The position numbers and the translations under genes are program-made. A DNA stretch of 64,000 bases from JBDGYW01 sp964580055 (lineage in GTDB: Bacteria; Gemmatimonadota; Gemmatimonadetes; Gemmatimonadales; GWC2-71-9), in assembly GCA_964580055.1 (NCBI GenBank), contig CAZOJI010000016.1:1-64000 (forward strand), read 5' to 3'. The first letter of the stretch is position 1. Each line of letters starts with the position of its first letter. Below, piece after piece: positions 8,731 to 17,402 of this stretch. Below the pieces are notes generated by a model. That model had not been told where the DNA came from, searched no databases, and saw nothing but the letters and a program-made list of their open reading frames with translations.

Positions 8731-9606
8731 TTATCCCGTAGGATAGGAAGCCGACCCGGCCGTTTCCAGATCCTCCGCGCTCAGGTCCAAGGATGCCGCA
8801 TTTGCAGAATCCACGGCGTGCGCAACTGTTCTCGCTCCCGGTATGGCAAAGATCGTGCGGCCCTGCGCGAGTACCCAAGCCAAAACGACGGCGTGGGGCG
8901 ATGCATTGTAGTTGTGTCCAAGATCGACCACGACCCGGTTGTCCACCAGACGTTTGTTCAACCTCCCGCCACCCACCGGACTGTAAGCGAGGAAGCCGAT
9001 TCCGCGATCGGCGCAGTAGTCTACGACTCCCCCCTCCAACGCCTCTCGGAAAAACGGGCTCAGGCGGTTCTGCACGGTGACCACCGGCACGATGCGCTCC
9101 GCCTCTTTGATTTCCTCGACGGTGACGTTTGAAAGACCGACCCACTTGATCTTGCCGGCAGATTGCAGTTCAGCTAGGGCGCCCACGCTGTCGCTGAACG
9201 GCACCCTCATATCAGGGGCGTGAAACTGATACAGGTCGATTCTCTCTATGCCAAGTGCCCTCAAGGACCTGTCACAGGCGGCGTGCAAATGCTCGGGGCG
9301 GCCGTCGCGCTCCCAACGGCCCTCCGGGCGGGTGATTCCGCCTTTGGTCCCGACTATCACGTCGTCGAGGGAGCCCGGCCACTCTCGTAGCGCCTTGGCG
9401 ATCAGCCGCTCGTTGTGACCGATATCGTCATCATCGATGCAGTAAACGTCCGCGGTGTCGATGAGTGTGACCCCAGCTTCCAGGGAAGCATGGATGACGG
9501 ATATCGCGGCGCCTTCGTCAGGGCGATCGTTGAGAGACAACGGCATGCCGCCCAGGCCGATCACCGAAACCTCAGGTGCGCCCGGTCCGAGAATACGATT
9601 CTTCAT
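8731..9606 (-). CDS. Aldo/keto reductase
   Basis: This 291-residue NAD(P)H-dependent oxidoreductase has a TIM-barrel fold. The catalytic tetrad is visible: Asp and Tyr in DTADVYCID, Lys in IVGTKGG, and His in YQFHAPD. The family reduces aldehydes and ketones; the specific substrate cannot be predicted. It is of normal length. Together with the neighbouring aldehyde dehydrogenase on the same strand it may handle reactive aldehydes, but the 57-base spacing does not prove an operon. Confidence 0.9.
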   Translation of the reverse strand: MKNRILGPGAPEVSVIGLGGMPLSLNDRPDEGAAISVIHASLEAGVTLIDTADVYCIDDDDIGHNERLIAKALREWPGSLDDVIVGTKGGITRPEGRWERDGRPEHLHAACDRSLRALGIERIDLYQFHAPDMRVPFSDSVGALAELQSAGKIKWVGLSNVTVEEIKEAERIVPVVTVQNRLSPFFREALEGGVVDYCADRGIGFLAYSPVGGGRLNKRLVDNRVVVDLGHNYNASPHAVVLAWVLAQGRTIFAIPGARTVAHAVDSANAASLDLSAEDLETAGSASYPTG

Positions 9607-9663
9607 GTAGTACCGCGCAGGCTAGAGACCAAAGGGCGTAGTCACTTCGAAGTGTACCGTCGG

Positions 9664-11031
9664 TTAAGCCACATACACAGTCTTGATGTTGACGAACTCC
9701 TTGATTCCGTAGTGAGAAAGCTCTCTGCCGTAACCGCTTTCCTTGATACCTCCGAACGGCAGCCGCGGATCTGACTTGACGAATGCATTAACGAAACATG
9801 CGCCGGCCTCGAGTTCTCGTGTGGCGATGTCCTCTCCCTTGGCGACGTCCGAGGTGAACACGGCTGCGCCCAGCCCAAAGACAGAGTCGTTCGCGATCTC
9901 AATCGCCTTTCGCTCGCTCGCCACGGGAATGATCGCGGCCACGGGCCCGAACAGTTCCTCATCATACGCCGGCATTCCTTTGGCAACGTCGGTCAATACG
10001 GTTGGCGGATAGTAGGCGCCTGCTCCATCAGGCACGTCGCCGCCCAGGAGACATTTCGCGCCCTTCTCTATGCTCCTCCTGACCTGCTCGTGCAGTTCGT
10101 CGCGCAGGTCGGCACGAGCTTGGGGGCCAACCTCGGTGTCGTCCGACAGGGGATCACCCATTGTGGCGGCACGCATCTTCTCCACGTAGAGTTGCTCGAA
10201 CCGCTCGCGCAGCGTATCAACCACCACGAACCGCTTCGCGTTTATGCAGCTCTGTCCGGAGTTGATGAGCCTGCTGGCAACACAGGTAGCAACGGAGGCT
10301 TCGAGGTCAGCGTCCGCGAGGACCACGTAAGGGTCGCTACCTCCCAGTTCCAGCACGGTTTTCTTGAGCACTTCTCCGGCTTTTCGGGCCACCGCCTTCC
10401 CGGCGGGCGTGCTGCCCGTGAGGGTGACGGCTTTGACGCGCGGGTTCTCTATCACGGCCTCTACCTGCTTGCTGCCGATCAACAAGGTGCGGAACACGTT
10501 TGGTGGAAAGCCTGCACTCTTGAAGACGTCTTCGATCGCGAGCGCGCATCCAGGAACGTTGGATGCATGTTTGAGTACTCCCGCGTTTCCGGCCATGAGC
10601 GCGGGAGCGGCGAACCTGAATACCTGCCAAAATGGGAAGTTCCAGGGCATTACCGCCAGCACCACGCCGAGCGGCTGGAATGACACGAGACTCCTGGTCG
10701 CGTCGGTCTTCACGAACTCCGGTTCCAGAAACGCCGCAGCGTTTTCGGCGTAGTACTCGCACACCCACGCGCACTTCTCGATCTCCGCCCTGCCTTGAGT
10801 TACCGGCTTCCCCATCTCGTTCGCCATGAGGATCGCATAGTCCGTGGCGTTGTCACGCAGCGAGCCCGCGGCCGCTCTCATCAGGTTGGCCCGATCCTCG
10901 AAATCTGTGCGCCGCCACGACAAGAAGGCCTCGTGTGTGGCGGCAATAGCATCTGTTACCTCCGTGGGCGTTTTCTCGTCATAATCACGAATCTTCTCCC
11001 CAGTGGCAGGGTTGATCGAATTAATAGCCAT
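9664..11031 (-). CDS. NAD(P)-dependent succinate-semialdehyde dehydrogenase-type enzyme
   Basis: This 455-residue aldehyde dehydrogenase is of the GabD/Sad class, which oxidises succinate semialdehyde or a similar aldehyde. It shows the cofactor segment MPWNFPFWQVFRFAAPAL, the general base Glu in VLELGGSDPYVV, the nucleophilic Cys in NSGQSCINAKRF and the C-terminal PFGGIKESGYGRE. The ATG at 11031 follows GGGAAG; a GTG at 11040 is less well placed. There is no CoA-acylating (PduP/EutE) signature, so it is not the usual microcompartment acetaldehyde dehydrogenase. Confidence 0.9.
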   Translation of the reverse strand: MAINSINPATGEKIRDYDEKTPTEVTDAIAATHEAFLSWRRTDFEDRANLMRAAAGSLRDNATDYAILMANEMGKPVTQGRAEIEKCAWVCEYYAENAAAFLEPEFVKTDATRSLVSFQPLGVVLAVMPWNFPFWQVFRFAAPALMAGNAGVLKHASNVPGCALAIEDVFKSAGFPPNVFRTLLIGSKQVEAVIENPRVKAVTLTGSTPAGKAVARKAGEVLKKTVLELGGSDPYVVLADADLEASVATCVASRLINSGQSCINAKRFVVVDTLRERFEQLYVEKMRAATMGDPLSDDTEVGPQARADLRDELHEQVRRSIEKGAKCLLGGDVPDGAGAYYPPTVLTDVAKGMPAYDEELFGPVAAIIPVASERKAIEIANDSVFGLGAAVFTSDVAKGEDIATRELEAGACFVNAFVKSDPRLPFGGIKESGYGRELSHYGIKEFVNIKTVYVA

Positions 11032-11064
11032 ATTGAGCACTTCCCTTCACAGGGTTATTGGTTT

Positions 11065-11092
11065 GCCTAGCGCCCTAGCGCCCCCCTACCAC
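11065..11092. repeat. CCCTAGCGC-type intergenic repeat block
   Basis: Two copies of CCTAGCGC run into a C-rich tail ending CTACCACTG. The same short unit recurs at 63111-63170, and related CTACCGCC units are at 31546-31582 and 34490-34530. Confidence 0.55.
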
Positions 11093-11222
11093 TGAGGTTC
11101 TTCATCCGCTGGCGCTGAACAGATACGCGATCACGGCAAGCGATCCCTCTCCAACCCGACCTTGCTCGACATGGTCAACTCGACAACCGGCACTGAAACC
11201 GGCTGCGCCGACTCTTCTGCTT

Positions 11223-12791
11223 CTAACGCGCTCGGATGAAGACCGGGTACTCGTTTATCCCATTGGTGGTGATGAGAACGGCTTGAACCAACACCACGTC
11301 GCCGGGGCGTACTCCTCGTAAAGCATCTTTCAGATCGTCCAACGACTCCACTCGCTGCTCGTTTACATGGGTGATGATCTGAAGTTGACCCTGACGCACC
11401 GATGTAGGGGCCAGTTTGCCGGCGGCCGGGCCGTCTGTGTCTACACTCGTGACGGCTAGGCCGGTCTCGATGCTGCGTGGCAACCCCATCTCGGATGCTG
11501 AGCGACGGTCGAGGCGCTCAACCGCGATGCCGAGACGCTCAACCGAAGATCCGGAACGGTCCGGCGTCTCGGGCTCCGCGTTGGCCAGTGTGCGCTCAGG
11601 CTCGGTGTCGGCTTCGGCGAGCCGCACACGGTGAACGGATCGCTCTCCGCCCCTGCGCAGCACAGTGACCTCCACGACGTTACCAGGTTGCTTGAAGCCG
11701 ACGATCTGTTGCAGTTGGGCGGTGTAGTAGACAGTATCTCCATCCAATTCTACAATCACGTCATTGGGCCGAATCCCTGCGCGTTCCGCTGGCGAATCGT
11801 CACCGCTGTAGCCCGCAACCAAGATTCCTCGGATCTCTTCCAACCCCACGTAGTCTGCCACCTCTTGATCTGCATCCCTGATGCTGACGCCTAGCTGCGC
11901 GCGAGTGACACTTCCCGTGGCAATCAACTGATCGGCCACGTTACGTGCGAGGTTGATGGGAATCGCAAAGCCGTAACCCGCGTAGAATCCCGTTTCACTG
12001 GCTATCGCGGAGTTGATGCCGATAACCTGGCCTCGAATGTTCACGAGGGGGCCGCCCGAGTTGCCTCTGTTGATTGCGGCATCAGTCTGGATGAAATCGT
12101 GGATCGAAAGCCCCGCCGCAGGGTCGCTCAGATCTCTCAATCCCTCGAGCCGTCTGCCGCGGCCGCTTACGATACCCGCCGTGACCGTGAAGGAGAACGC
12201 ATCCCCGAGCGGGTTTCCAACTGCTACTACCCATTCGCCGACAGATACGGAGTCGGAGTCGCCGAGCCCCACGTACGGTAGATTGCTCTCGTCGATCTTC
12301 AATACAGCTACGTCAGTGAGTCTGTCACGCCCGACGACCGTTGCATGCTGCACCACCCGCTGATCGAACAACCTCACATTGACGCGGTCGCAATCCTGAA
12401 CCACGTGGTTGTTCGTAAGTATGTGACCATCCTCGGAGATTATGAATCCGCTTCCGTCGCCGCACAGGCGCTGTGGCCGCTGCTGGTTCCTGAACATGTC
12501 TAACGGGTCGTTGGACCGCGAAGCGCTGCGACGAGCCTCGCCGTCAATGTAGACCACTGCCGGACGAACGGTCTCGGCGACCGCGGTGAATGCGGACCCC
12601 AACTCCCCCAGAGGTTGAGCTGCCGGCAGCACCCTCTCCTGCGGTGCGGTGGCGCTGAGGAATGAAGCTGACCGCGTCGGTTGTGCCACTGAGGTGGCCG
12701 GCAGGTCTATCAGAGAAGTGAAGCCCACGGCCAGAACCGCCGTCACAATGACGAGCCCACCGAACTTGATCCATGCACCTGTGCGTTTCAT
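11223..12791 (-). CDS. HtrA/DegP-family periplasmic serine protease
   Basis: This 522-residue protease has an N-terminal membrane anchor or signal (residues about 8-30). Its trypsin-like domain has His in ILTNNHVV, Asp in LTDVAVLKID and Ser in NRGNSGGPL. Two PDZ-like regions follow, at about 290-385 and 410-520. Such proteins degrade or refold misfolded envelope proteins. The start at 12791 (MKRTGAW) gives a proper signal sequence; the frame upstream of it reads into non-coding sequence. It lies directly downstream of dnaK on the same strand with a hairpin between, so both are probably part of the stress response. Confidence 0.92.
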   Translation of the reverse strand: MKRTGAWIKFGGLVIVTAVLAVGFTSLIDLPATSVAQPTRSASFLSATAPQERVLPAAQPLGELGSAFTAVAETVRPAVVYIDGEARRSASRSNDPLDMFRNQQRPQRLCGDGSGFIISEDGHILTNNHVVQDCDRVNVRLFDQRVVQHATVVGRDRLTDVAVLKIDESNLPYVGLGDSDSVSVGEWVVAVGNPLGDAFSFTVTAGIVSGRGRRLEGLRDLSDPAAGLSIHDFIQTDAAINRGNSGGPLVNIRGQVIGINSAIASETGFYAGYGFAIPINLARNVADQLIATGSVTRAQLGVSIRDADQEVADYVGLEEIRGILVAGYSGDDSPAERAGIRPNDVIVELDGDTVYYTAQLQQIVGFKQPGNVVEVTVLRRGGERSVHRVRLAEADTEPERTLANAEPETPDRSGSSVERLGIAVERLDRRSASEMGLPRSIETGLAVTSVDTDGPAAGKLAPTSVRQGQLQIITHVNEQRVESLDDLKDALRGVRPGDVVLVQAVLITTNGINEYPVFIRAR

Positions 12792-12871
12792 ATGTGTCGA
12801 CTCATTTGATGATTTCGCTCGAAGGCCATCAGCGACGAAAGCGTCGCCACGGTTTATAACCCCGGACACCG

Positions 12872-12891
12872 GGCCGGAGTTTCCTCCGGCC
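12872..12891 (-). terminator. Hairpin between dnaK and the HtrA gene
   Basis: An 8-bp GC stem (GGCCGGAG with CTCCGGCC) has a TTTC loop. There is no T tract, so it may only reduce read-through from dnaK into the protease gene. Confidence 0.4.
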
Positions 12892-12918
12892 GCCGGCATC
12901 GGGGCTGGTAGCTGTCAC

Positions 12919-14844
12919 CTATTCCTTTTCCTTCGAATCGTCGACGATCTCGTAGTCTGCCTCGACGACGTCTTCTTCCTCACCGGGTGCCTCGGACGTA
13001 TCCCCAGTTGCACCGGAGGCCGCCTCACCTCCTGCTTGCGCCTGGGTTTCTTGATAGAGTGAAGCACCGGCCGCGGAGTACGCCTGGCTCAGGGCCTCCA
13101 ACGCTTCCGTGATTTCGGAAGCCGCCCCCGATTTCAGGGCCTTTTTGGCGTTTTCGACAGCTTCGTCCAGTCGCTGCTTCTGAGATTCGTCCAGTCTGTC
13201 GACCCATTCCTTGCTGTCCTTCTCCACCTGCCAAATCAGTTGGTCCAGGCGATTGCGGCTCTCCACCTCATCCCGTTTCGCTTTGTCTTCGGCGGAATGC
13301 TGCTCCGCATCCTTGACCATCTTGTCGATCTCCGATTCAGACAGACCACTCGACGCTTCTATGCGGATCTTCTGCTCCTTGCCGGTTGCCTTGTCCTTTG
13401 CGGAGACGTGCAGGATGCCGTTGGCGTCGATATCGAATGTCACCTCGATCTGCGGCATACCGCGAGGAGCGGGTGGTATCCCAGTCAACTGAAACCTACC
13501 GATGGTGCGGTTGCCGACCGCCATCTCGCGCTCGCCCTGCAGTACGTGAATCTCGACGGTGGTCTGGTTGTCCTCTGCGGTGGAGAATACCTCTGTCTTT
13601 TTGGTCGGTATCGTGGTGTTCCGCGGGATGAGAACGGTGGTAACCCCGCCGAGAGTCTCGATCCCCAGCGATAACGGAGTGACGTCGAGCAGGAGCACGT
13701 CTTTGACCTCTCCAGCGAGCACGCCTCCCTGAATGGCTGCGCCTATGGCGACGACTTCGTCGGGATTGACGCCTTTGTGAGGCTCCTTCCCGAAGAACTC
13801 CTTTACGACCTCCTGCACTTTGGGGATTCTCGTCGACCCGCCGACCAGGATCACTTCGTCTATCTCCGACTTCTGGATTCCGGCATCCTTGAGCGCCTTC
13901 TCCATTGGCGGTATTAGACGTTGAATCAGATCGTCCACTAGCTGCTCGAGCTTGGACCTGGTGAGCGTGAGGTTGAGGTGTTTGGGCCCCGACTGATCCG
14001 CGGTGATGAACGGTAGATTGATTTCGGTCTGAGCGACCGTCGACAGTTCCATCTTGGCCTTTTCCGCGGCCTCCTTCAGTCGCTGGACGGCCATCGGGTC
14101 GTGACTCAAATCGATTCCCTGATCCTTCTTGAATTCTGCCGCGAGCCAGTCTATTAGCCGTTGATCCAGGTCGTCACCCCCCAAATGGGTGTCCCCGTGC
14201 GTTGACTTGACCTCGAACACGCCTTCAGCCAACTCGAGAATCGAGATATCGTATGTACCGCCACCGAAGTCGAACACGGCGATCTTTTCTTCCTCTTTCC
14301 TCTCGAGTCCGTAAGCGAGAGATGCCGCGGTGGGTTCGTTGATTATCCGGAGAACCTCTAGACCGGCAATCTTGCCTGCGTCCTTGGTCGCCTGCCGCTG
14401 CGAGTCGTTGAAGTAAGCGGGCACCGTAATCACCGCCTTCTCGACCGAATGGCCGAGGTAGTCTTCGGCGGTCTGCCGCATCTTCTGCAGGACCATTGCC
14501 GAAATCTCCGGCGGCGTGTACGTCTTGCCCTGCACGTCCACAGAAGCGAGGTCGCCCTGGCCGGCAAGAACCTTGTACGGCACGAGATCCTTCTCGTGCT
14601 CCACCTCGTTCATGCGGCGTCCCATGAAACGTTTGATCGAAAAGACTGTGTTTGCGGGATTGGTAACGGCCTGTCGCTTGGCCACCTGACCTACCAGCCG
14701 ATCTCCGTCCTTGGTGAAAGCAACCACGGACGGCGTGGTCCGTCCGCCTTCAGCGTTGGGGATGACGACTGGGTCACCGCCCTCCATGACTGCAACCACG
14801 GAGTTTGTTGTGCCTAGATCAATCCCGATTACTTTTTCCGCCAT
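12919..14844 (-). CDS. dnaK: Chaperone DnaK (Hsp70)
   Basis: This full-length 641-residue Hsp70 has the ATPase start IGIDLGTTNS, the phosphate loop FDFGGGTYDIS, the ADENQ-like substrate motif TAEDNQTTVEI and an acidic C-terminal tail ending near VDDSKEKE. It folds nascent and stressed proteins in the cytoplasm with DnaJ and GrpE, which are not in this window. The ATG at 14844 has AAGGAGAGGGG just upstream. A perfect 31-bp palindrome is centred about 85 bases upstream of the start. I see neither a CIRCE (TTAGCACTC) nor a HAIR (CTTGAGT) operator. Confidence 0.97.
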   Translation of the reverse strand: MAEKVIGIDLGTTNSVVAVMEGGDPVVIPNAEGGRTTPSVVAFTKDGDRLVGQVAKRQAVTNPANTVFSIKRFMGRRMNEVEHEKDLVPYKVLAGQGDLASVDVQGKTYTPPEISAMVLQKMRQTAEDYLGHSVEKAVITVPAYFNDSQRQATKDAGKIAGLEVLRIINEPTAASLAYGLERKEEEKIAVFDFGGGTYDISILELAEGVFEVKSTHGDTHLGGDDLDQRLIDWLAAEFKKDQGIDLSHDPMAVQRLKEAAEKAKMELSTVAQTEINLPFITADQSGPKHLNLTLTRSKLEQLVDDLIQRLIPPMEKALKDAGIQKSEIDEVILVGGSTRIPKVQEVVKEFFGKEPHKGVNPDEVVAIGAAIQGGVLAGEVKDVLLLDVTPLSLGIETLGGVTTVLIPRNTTIPTKKTEVFSTAEDNQTTVEIHVLQGEREMAVGNRTIGRFQLTGIPPAPRGMPQIEVTFDIDANGILHVSAKDKATGKEQKIRIEASSGLSESEIDKMVKDAEQHSAEDKAKRDEVESRNRLDQLIWQVEKDSKEWVDRLDESQKQRLDEAVENAKKALKSGAASEITEALEALSQAYSAAGASLYQETQAQAGGEAASGATGDTSEAPGEEEDVVEADYEIVDDSKEKE

Positions 14845-14913
14845 TCCCCTCTCCTTATTCCATTGGTTTAGATGCATGTTTTCGCTACATGGTCGCAGCG
14901 CAAGCCCTATACC

Positions 14914-14944
14914 ACGGTTAACTGCCAAAATGGCAGTTAACCGT
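14914..14944. promoter_or_regulatory. Perfect 31-bp palindrome, candidate operator
   Basis: The arms ACGGTTAACTGCCA and TGGCAGTTAACCGT are exact reverse complements around an AAA spacer. The site is about midway in the 175-bp region between the divergent dnaK and rhomboid genes, so a dimeric repressor or activator bound there could control both. It does not match CIRCE, HAIR or the ROSE thermometer. An RNA hairpin in a long dnaK leader is an alternative. Confidence 0.75.
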
Positions 14945-14981
14945 CGCTGTGTTGCTGGCTCGGAACACCGTATTTTCGTGT

Positions 14982-15010
14982 TTGACAACCACTTAGACTG
15001 AACCTAGCTT
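14982..15010 (+). promoter_or_regulatory. Possible sigma-70-like promoter of the rhomboid gene
   Basis: TTGACA at 14982 is followed after 17 bases by TAGCTT, a weak -10 match. If real, the transcript would have almost no leader before the ATG at 15020, which also lacks a clear ribosome-binding site. Confidence 0.3.
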
Positions 15011-15019
15011 GCGGCCGCA

Positions 15020-15796
15020 ATGTTTCCCTACAAGGACGAAAACCCCACCATCCTCACGCCCTACGTCACGGTTGCCACTATCGTTTTGACGAGTTTGGTC
15101 TGGTTGATCGTTCAGGGCGCGGGTTCGGAGCCAACTCTGACTCAATCCGTGTGCGATCTCGGGGTGATTCCCAACCGGCTGTTCGGCGGTGACGTCAGAC
15201 CGGTTATGACCCGGGGTGGCCCCATGACCTTGTGTCCCGACGCGCCGGCTTTAGCATGGTACACGGTGGTGACGTCCATCTTCCTGCACGGTGGTTGGTT
15301 TCACCTGATCGGCAACATGTGGTTTCTCTGGGTTTTCGGAAACAACATCGAGGATGCCATGGGCCCGGCACGGTTCGTGGCATTCTATCTGTTCTGCGGT
15401 GTCATTGCGGCCGCGGCGCAAATCCTGGTGAATCCGGGATCGCCGGTGCCGATGGTGGGGGCTTCAGGAGCGATCAGCGGGATAATGGGCGCTTACCTGG
15501 TTCTCTATCCCACCGTGCGCGTCCACCTGCTGGTAGTGTTGTTCGTATTCGTCACGACTGTGACGGTGCCTGCTTACTTGATGCTCATCTATTGGGCTGT
15601 GCTTCAGGCAATCGGTGGTCTACCCACTATCGCTGGTGGCTCAACGGGCGGCGGCGTCGCGTTTCTGGCACATCTGGGAGGGTTCTTCGCCGGTCTGCTG
15701 ACGATAAGATTATTCGCGAAGCCGGAGCTCGTTGCGGCTCATCGGAATCTCACCGGAATAGAAGTGCACACCCGCCGTACGCCCGGTTACTTCTGA
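15020..15796 (+). CDS. Rhomboid-family intramembrane serine protease
   Basis: This 258-residue inner-membrane protein has about six to seven hydrophobic spans. Loop 1 reads HGGWFHLIGNMWFLWVFG. The catalytic Ser is in VGASGAISGIMGAYL and the catalytic His in LAHLGGFFAG. Rhomboids cut single-pass membrane proteins within the bilayer; the substrate is unknown. It is transcribed away from dnaK across the shared palindrome, which suggests a link to protein quality control. Confidence 0.93.
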   Translation: MFPYKDENPTILTPYVTVATIVLTSLVWLIVQGAGSEPTLTQSVCDLGVIPNRLFGGDVRPVMTRGGPMTLCPDAPALAWYTVVTSIFLHGGWFHLIGNMWFLWVFGNNIEDAMGPARFVAFYLFCGVIAAAAQILVNPGSPVPMVGASGAISGIMGAYLVLYPTVRVHLLVVLFVFVTTVTVPAYLMLIYWAVLQAIGGLPTIAGGSTGGGVAFLAHLGGFFAGLLTIRLFAKPELVAAHRNLTGIEVHTRRTPGYF

Positions 15797-15945
15797 AAAA
15801 TGTACCTGGCGAGGATAATAGTCAGGGTAGTTGCAACTGTGAAACAGGATACGCTCACAGCTCGGACGCTGCAGTGGATTCAGCCGGTGGACGCGAATGG
15901 CCGCGTCTGCGGCGAGGTCATCGTTGGAGGCTGAGGTGCACTGAC

Positions 15946-16764
15946 ATGGAAGAAAGGGAATTGCAGCAGATTGTGGAGTTGGTCATGGCGAAGCTGCGGC
16001 GGGAGAAGAGTGTTGGGAGCGGAGAGCGGAGAGTGGCAAGCACGGACGACGAAACACGGATTGTCTCGGCTACCTCACTTTCCTTGCCCGTCGATCTCGC
16101 CTCTTGCATAGACCACACTCTCCTGAAACCGGAGGCCAGCGAGGCCGATATCGAGAAGCTCTGCTCGGAGGGTATCGAGCATCATTTCTACTCCGTGTGC
16201 GTCGACGGCAGTTGGGCAGGCTCCTGTGTGAATGCTCTGAGAGGTTCCGGCACAAAGGTCGTTACGGTTGCGGGTTTCCCGCTCGGCGCGAGCACCTCGA
16301 GAGCCAAGGCCGCGGAGACGGCTGAGCTCGCCGGCCTTGGAGTCGACGAGATCGATATGGTAGCTCCCGTAGGGCGTATCTTGGGCCGTGACTGGGACTA
16401 CGTCGAGGCCGACATCGCCGCGGTCGTTGAAGCTGCAACGGGAATACCGATAAAGGTGATTCTCGAAACCGCACTTTTGTCACCCGCTCTAGTCGTCCAG
16501 GCATCTGCCATCGCGATGTCGGCAGGTGCGAGTTTCGTGAAGACTTCCACGGGCTTTCATCCCGCGGGAGGCGCCAGCGAGGAAGCTGTGGCCCTGATGC
16601 ATGCTGCCGTGGGAGACCGGCTCGGAGTGAAGGCCTCCGGCGGTATACGAGATTACGAAACCACGCTCAGGATGATAGCCGCCGGTGCAACACGGATCGG
16701 CACTTCCAGCGGTGTGCAGATAATTGGGCGAACCGCTTCGAAGAAGCAGACCTACTCGTCGTAG
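15946..16764 (+). CDS. deoC: Deoxyribose-phosphate aldolase with an N-terminal targeting-like helix
   Basis: This 272-residue DeoC splits 2-deoxyribose 5-phosphate into glyceraldehyde 3-phosphate and acetaldehyde. It has Asp in DEIDMVAPVG, the Schiff-base Lys in ASFVKTSTGF and a second Lys in GVKASGGIRD. The core begins near residue 48 (IDHTLLKPEAS). Before it lie an amphipathic helix (ELQQIVELVMAKLRREK) and a polar linker, an arrangement seen in enzymes packaged into bacterial microcompartments. The ATG at 15946 has GGAGG and GAGG upstream. Its 3' end overlaps the convergent next gene by 13 bases. Confidence 0.93.
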   Translation: MEERELQQIVELVMAKLRREKSVGSGERRVASTDDETRIVSATSLSLPVDLASCIDHTLLKPEASEADIEKLCSEGIEHHFYSVCVDGSWAGSCVNALRGSGTKVVTVAGFPLGASTSRAKAAETAELAGLGVDEIDMVAPVGRILGRDWDYVEADIAAVVEAATGIPIKVILETALLSPALVVQASAIAMSAGASFVKTSTGFHPAGGASEEAVALMHAAVGDRLGVKASGGIRDYETTLRMIAAGATRIGTSSGVQIIGRTASKKQTYSS

Positions 16765-17273
16765 TTCATCAACTTCCAGCGTCCGTCATACTCGAGAATC
16801 ACCTCGAGGATCGGCAGGGTGCCTTCCTCTCCGTCACTCACGCGCCGCACTGTCAAGACCGTGCCGAAATGCAGTGTGAAACCTCCGTACTGTTCAGGCG
16901 GGCCCGTGAACTCAATGGATATCAGCTCGAACTCGTTGCCGCCGTACCGGGATATGGCCTGGCCGATTCCTTTGTTGCTGTTGCGCTCGTTGAGCTGTCG
17001 AGCATAGTCGAACGGCAGGTGGTTACTCTCCGGCAACTGCTCCCAGAGCAGGTTCTCGTGTTCCTCACGCGTCACCATCAGAGCCCTCAATGCGTCCCGA
17101 TCCTCCCTCTGGAGAGCGTCCAGCACAGCCTGCGCCAGTGCCTCGGGATTTTCGAAGGAGTTGCTGAGGGGGGAGCGGGCGCACGATGTCCCGACCAAGG
17201 GGAGTGCCGCGAAGAACGCTGCCGCGAGCGCTAAGCTCCGGCCGCGACTCGTAATGAGTTTTGCGTATCCCAT
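16752..17273 (-). CDS. Hypothetical lipoprotein
   Basis: This 173-residue protein has an N-terminal hydrophobic stretch ending in a lipobox-like VGTSC at about residue 31. A helical region (DALQREDRDALRALM) is followed by a beta-rich half that ends GRWKLMNYDE. The layout resembles small NTF2-like or SnoaL-like lipoproteins, but I cannot assign a family. It overlaps deoC tail to tail. It follows the beta-helix lipoprotein gene on the same strand, after a hairpin. Confidence 0.75.
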   Translation of the reverse strand: MGYAKLITSRGRSLALAAAFFAALPLVGTSCARSPLSNSFENPEALAQAVLDALQREDRDALRALMVTREEHENLLWEQLPESNHLPFDYARQLNERNSNKGIGQAISRYGGNEFELISIEFTGPPEQYGGFTLHFGTVLTVRRVSDGEEGTLPILEVILEYDGRWKLMNYDE

Positions 17274-17335
17274 GCTGTCGTTTCAGCCGTTCTCTCGGTT
17301 TAGGAAGACCGCATCGGTTGGGTCGTGACAAGCAA

Positions 17336-17361
17336 TGTGGGCCCTCCTGAGAGGGCCCACA
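17336..17361 (-). terminator. Hairpin downstream of the beta-helix lipoprotein gene
   Basis: A perfect 11-bp stem (TGTGGGCCCTC with GAGGGCCCACA) has a 4-nt loop. It lies about 40 bases past the stop codon at 17403 and is the best terminator candidate for the TonB receptor/lipoprotein unit. Confidence 0.6.
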
Positions 17362-17402
17362 AGTCCGAAGTGCCGCCGGCTAACGCCGGCTCACGACTGC
17401 TG

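Noticed and set aside
14845..15019. CIRCE or HAIR heat-shock operator
   Set aside because: The palindrome arms do not contain TTAGCACTC or CTTGAGT.
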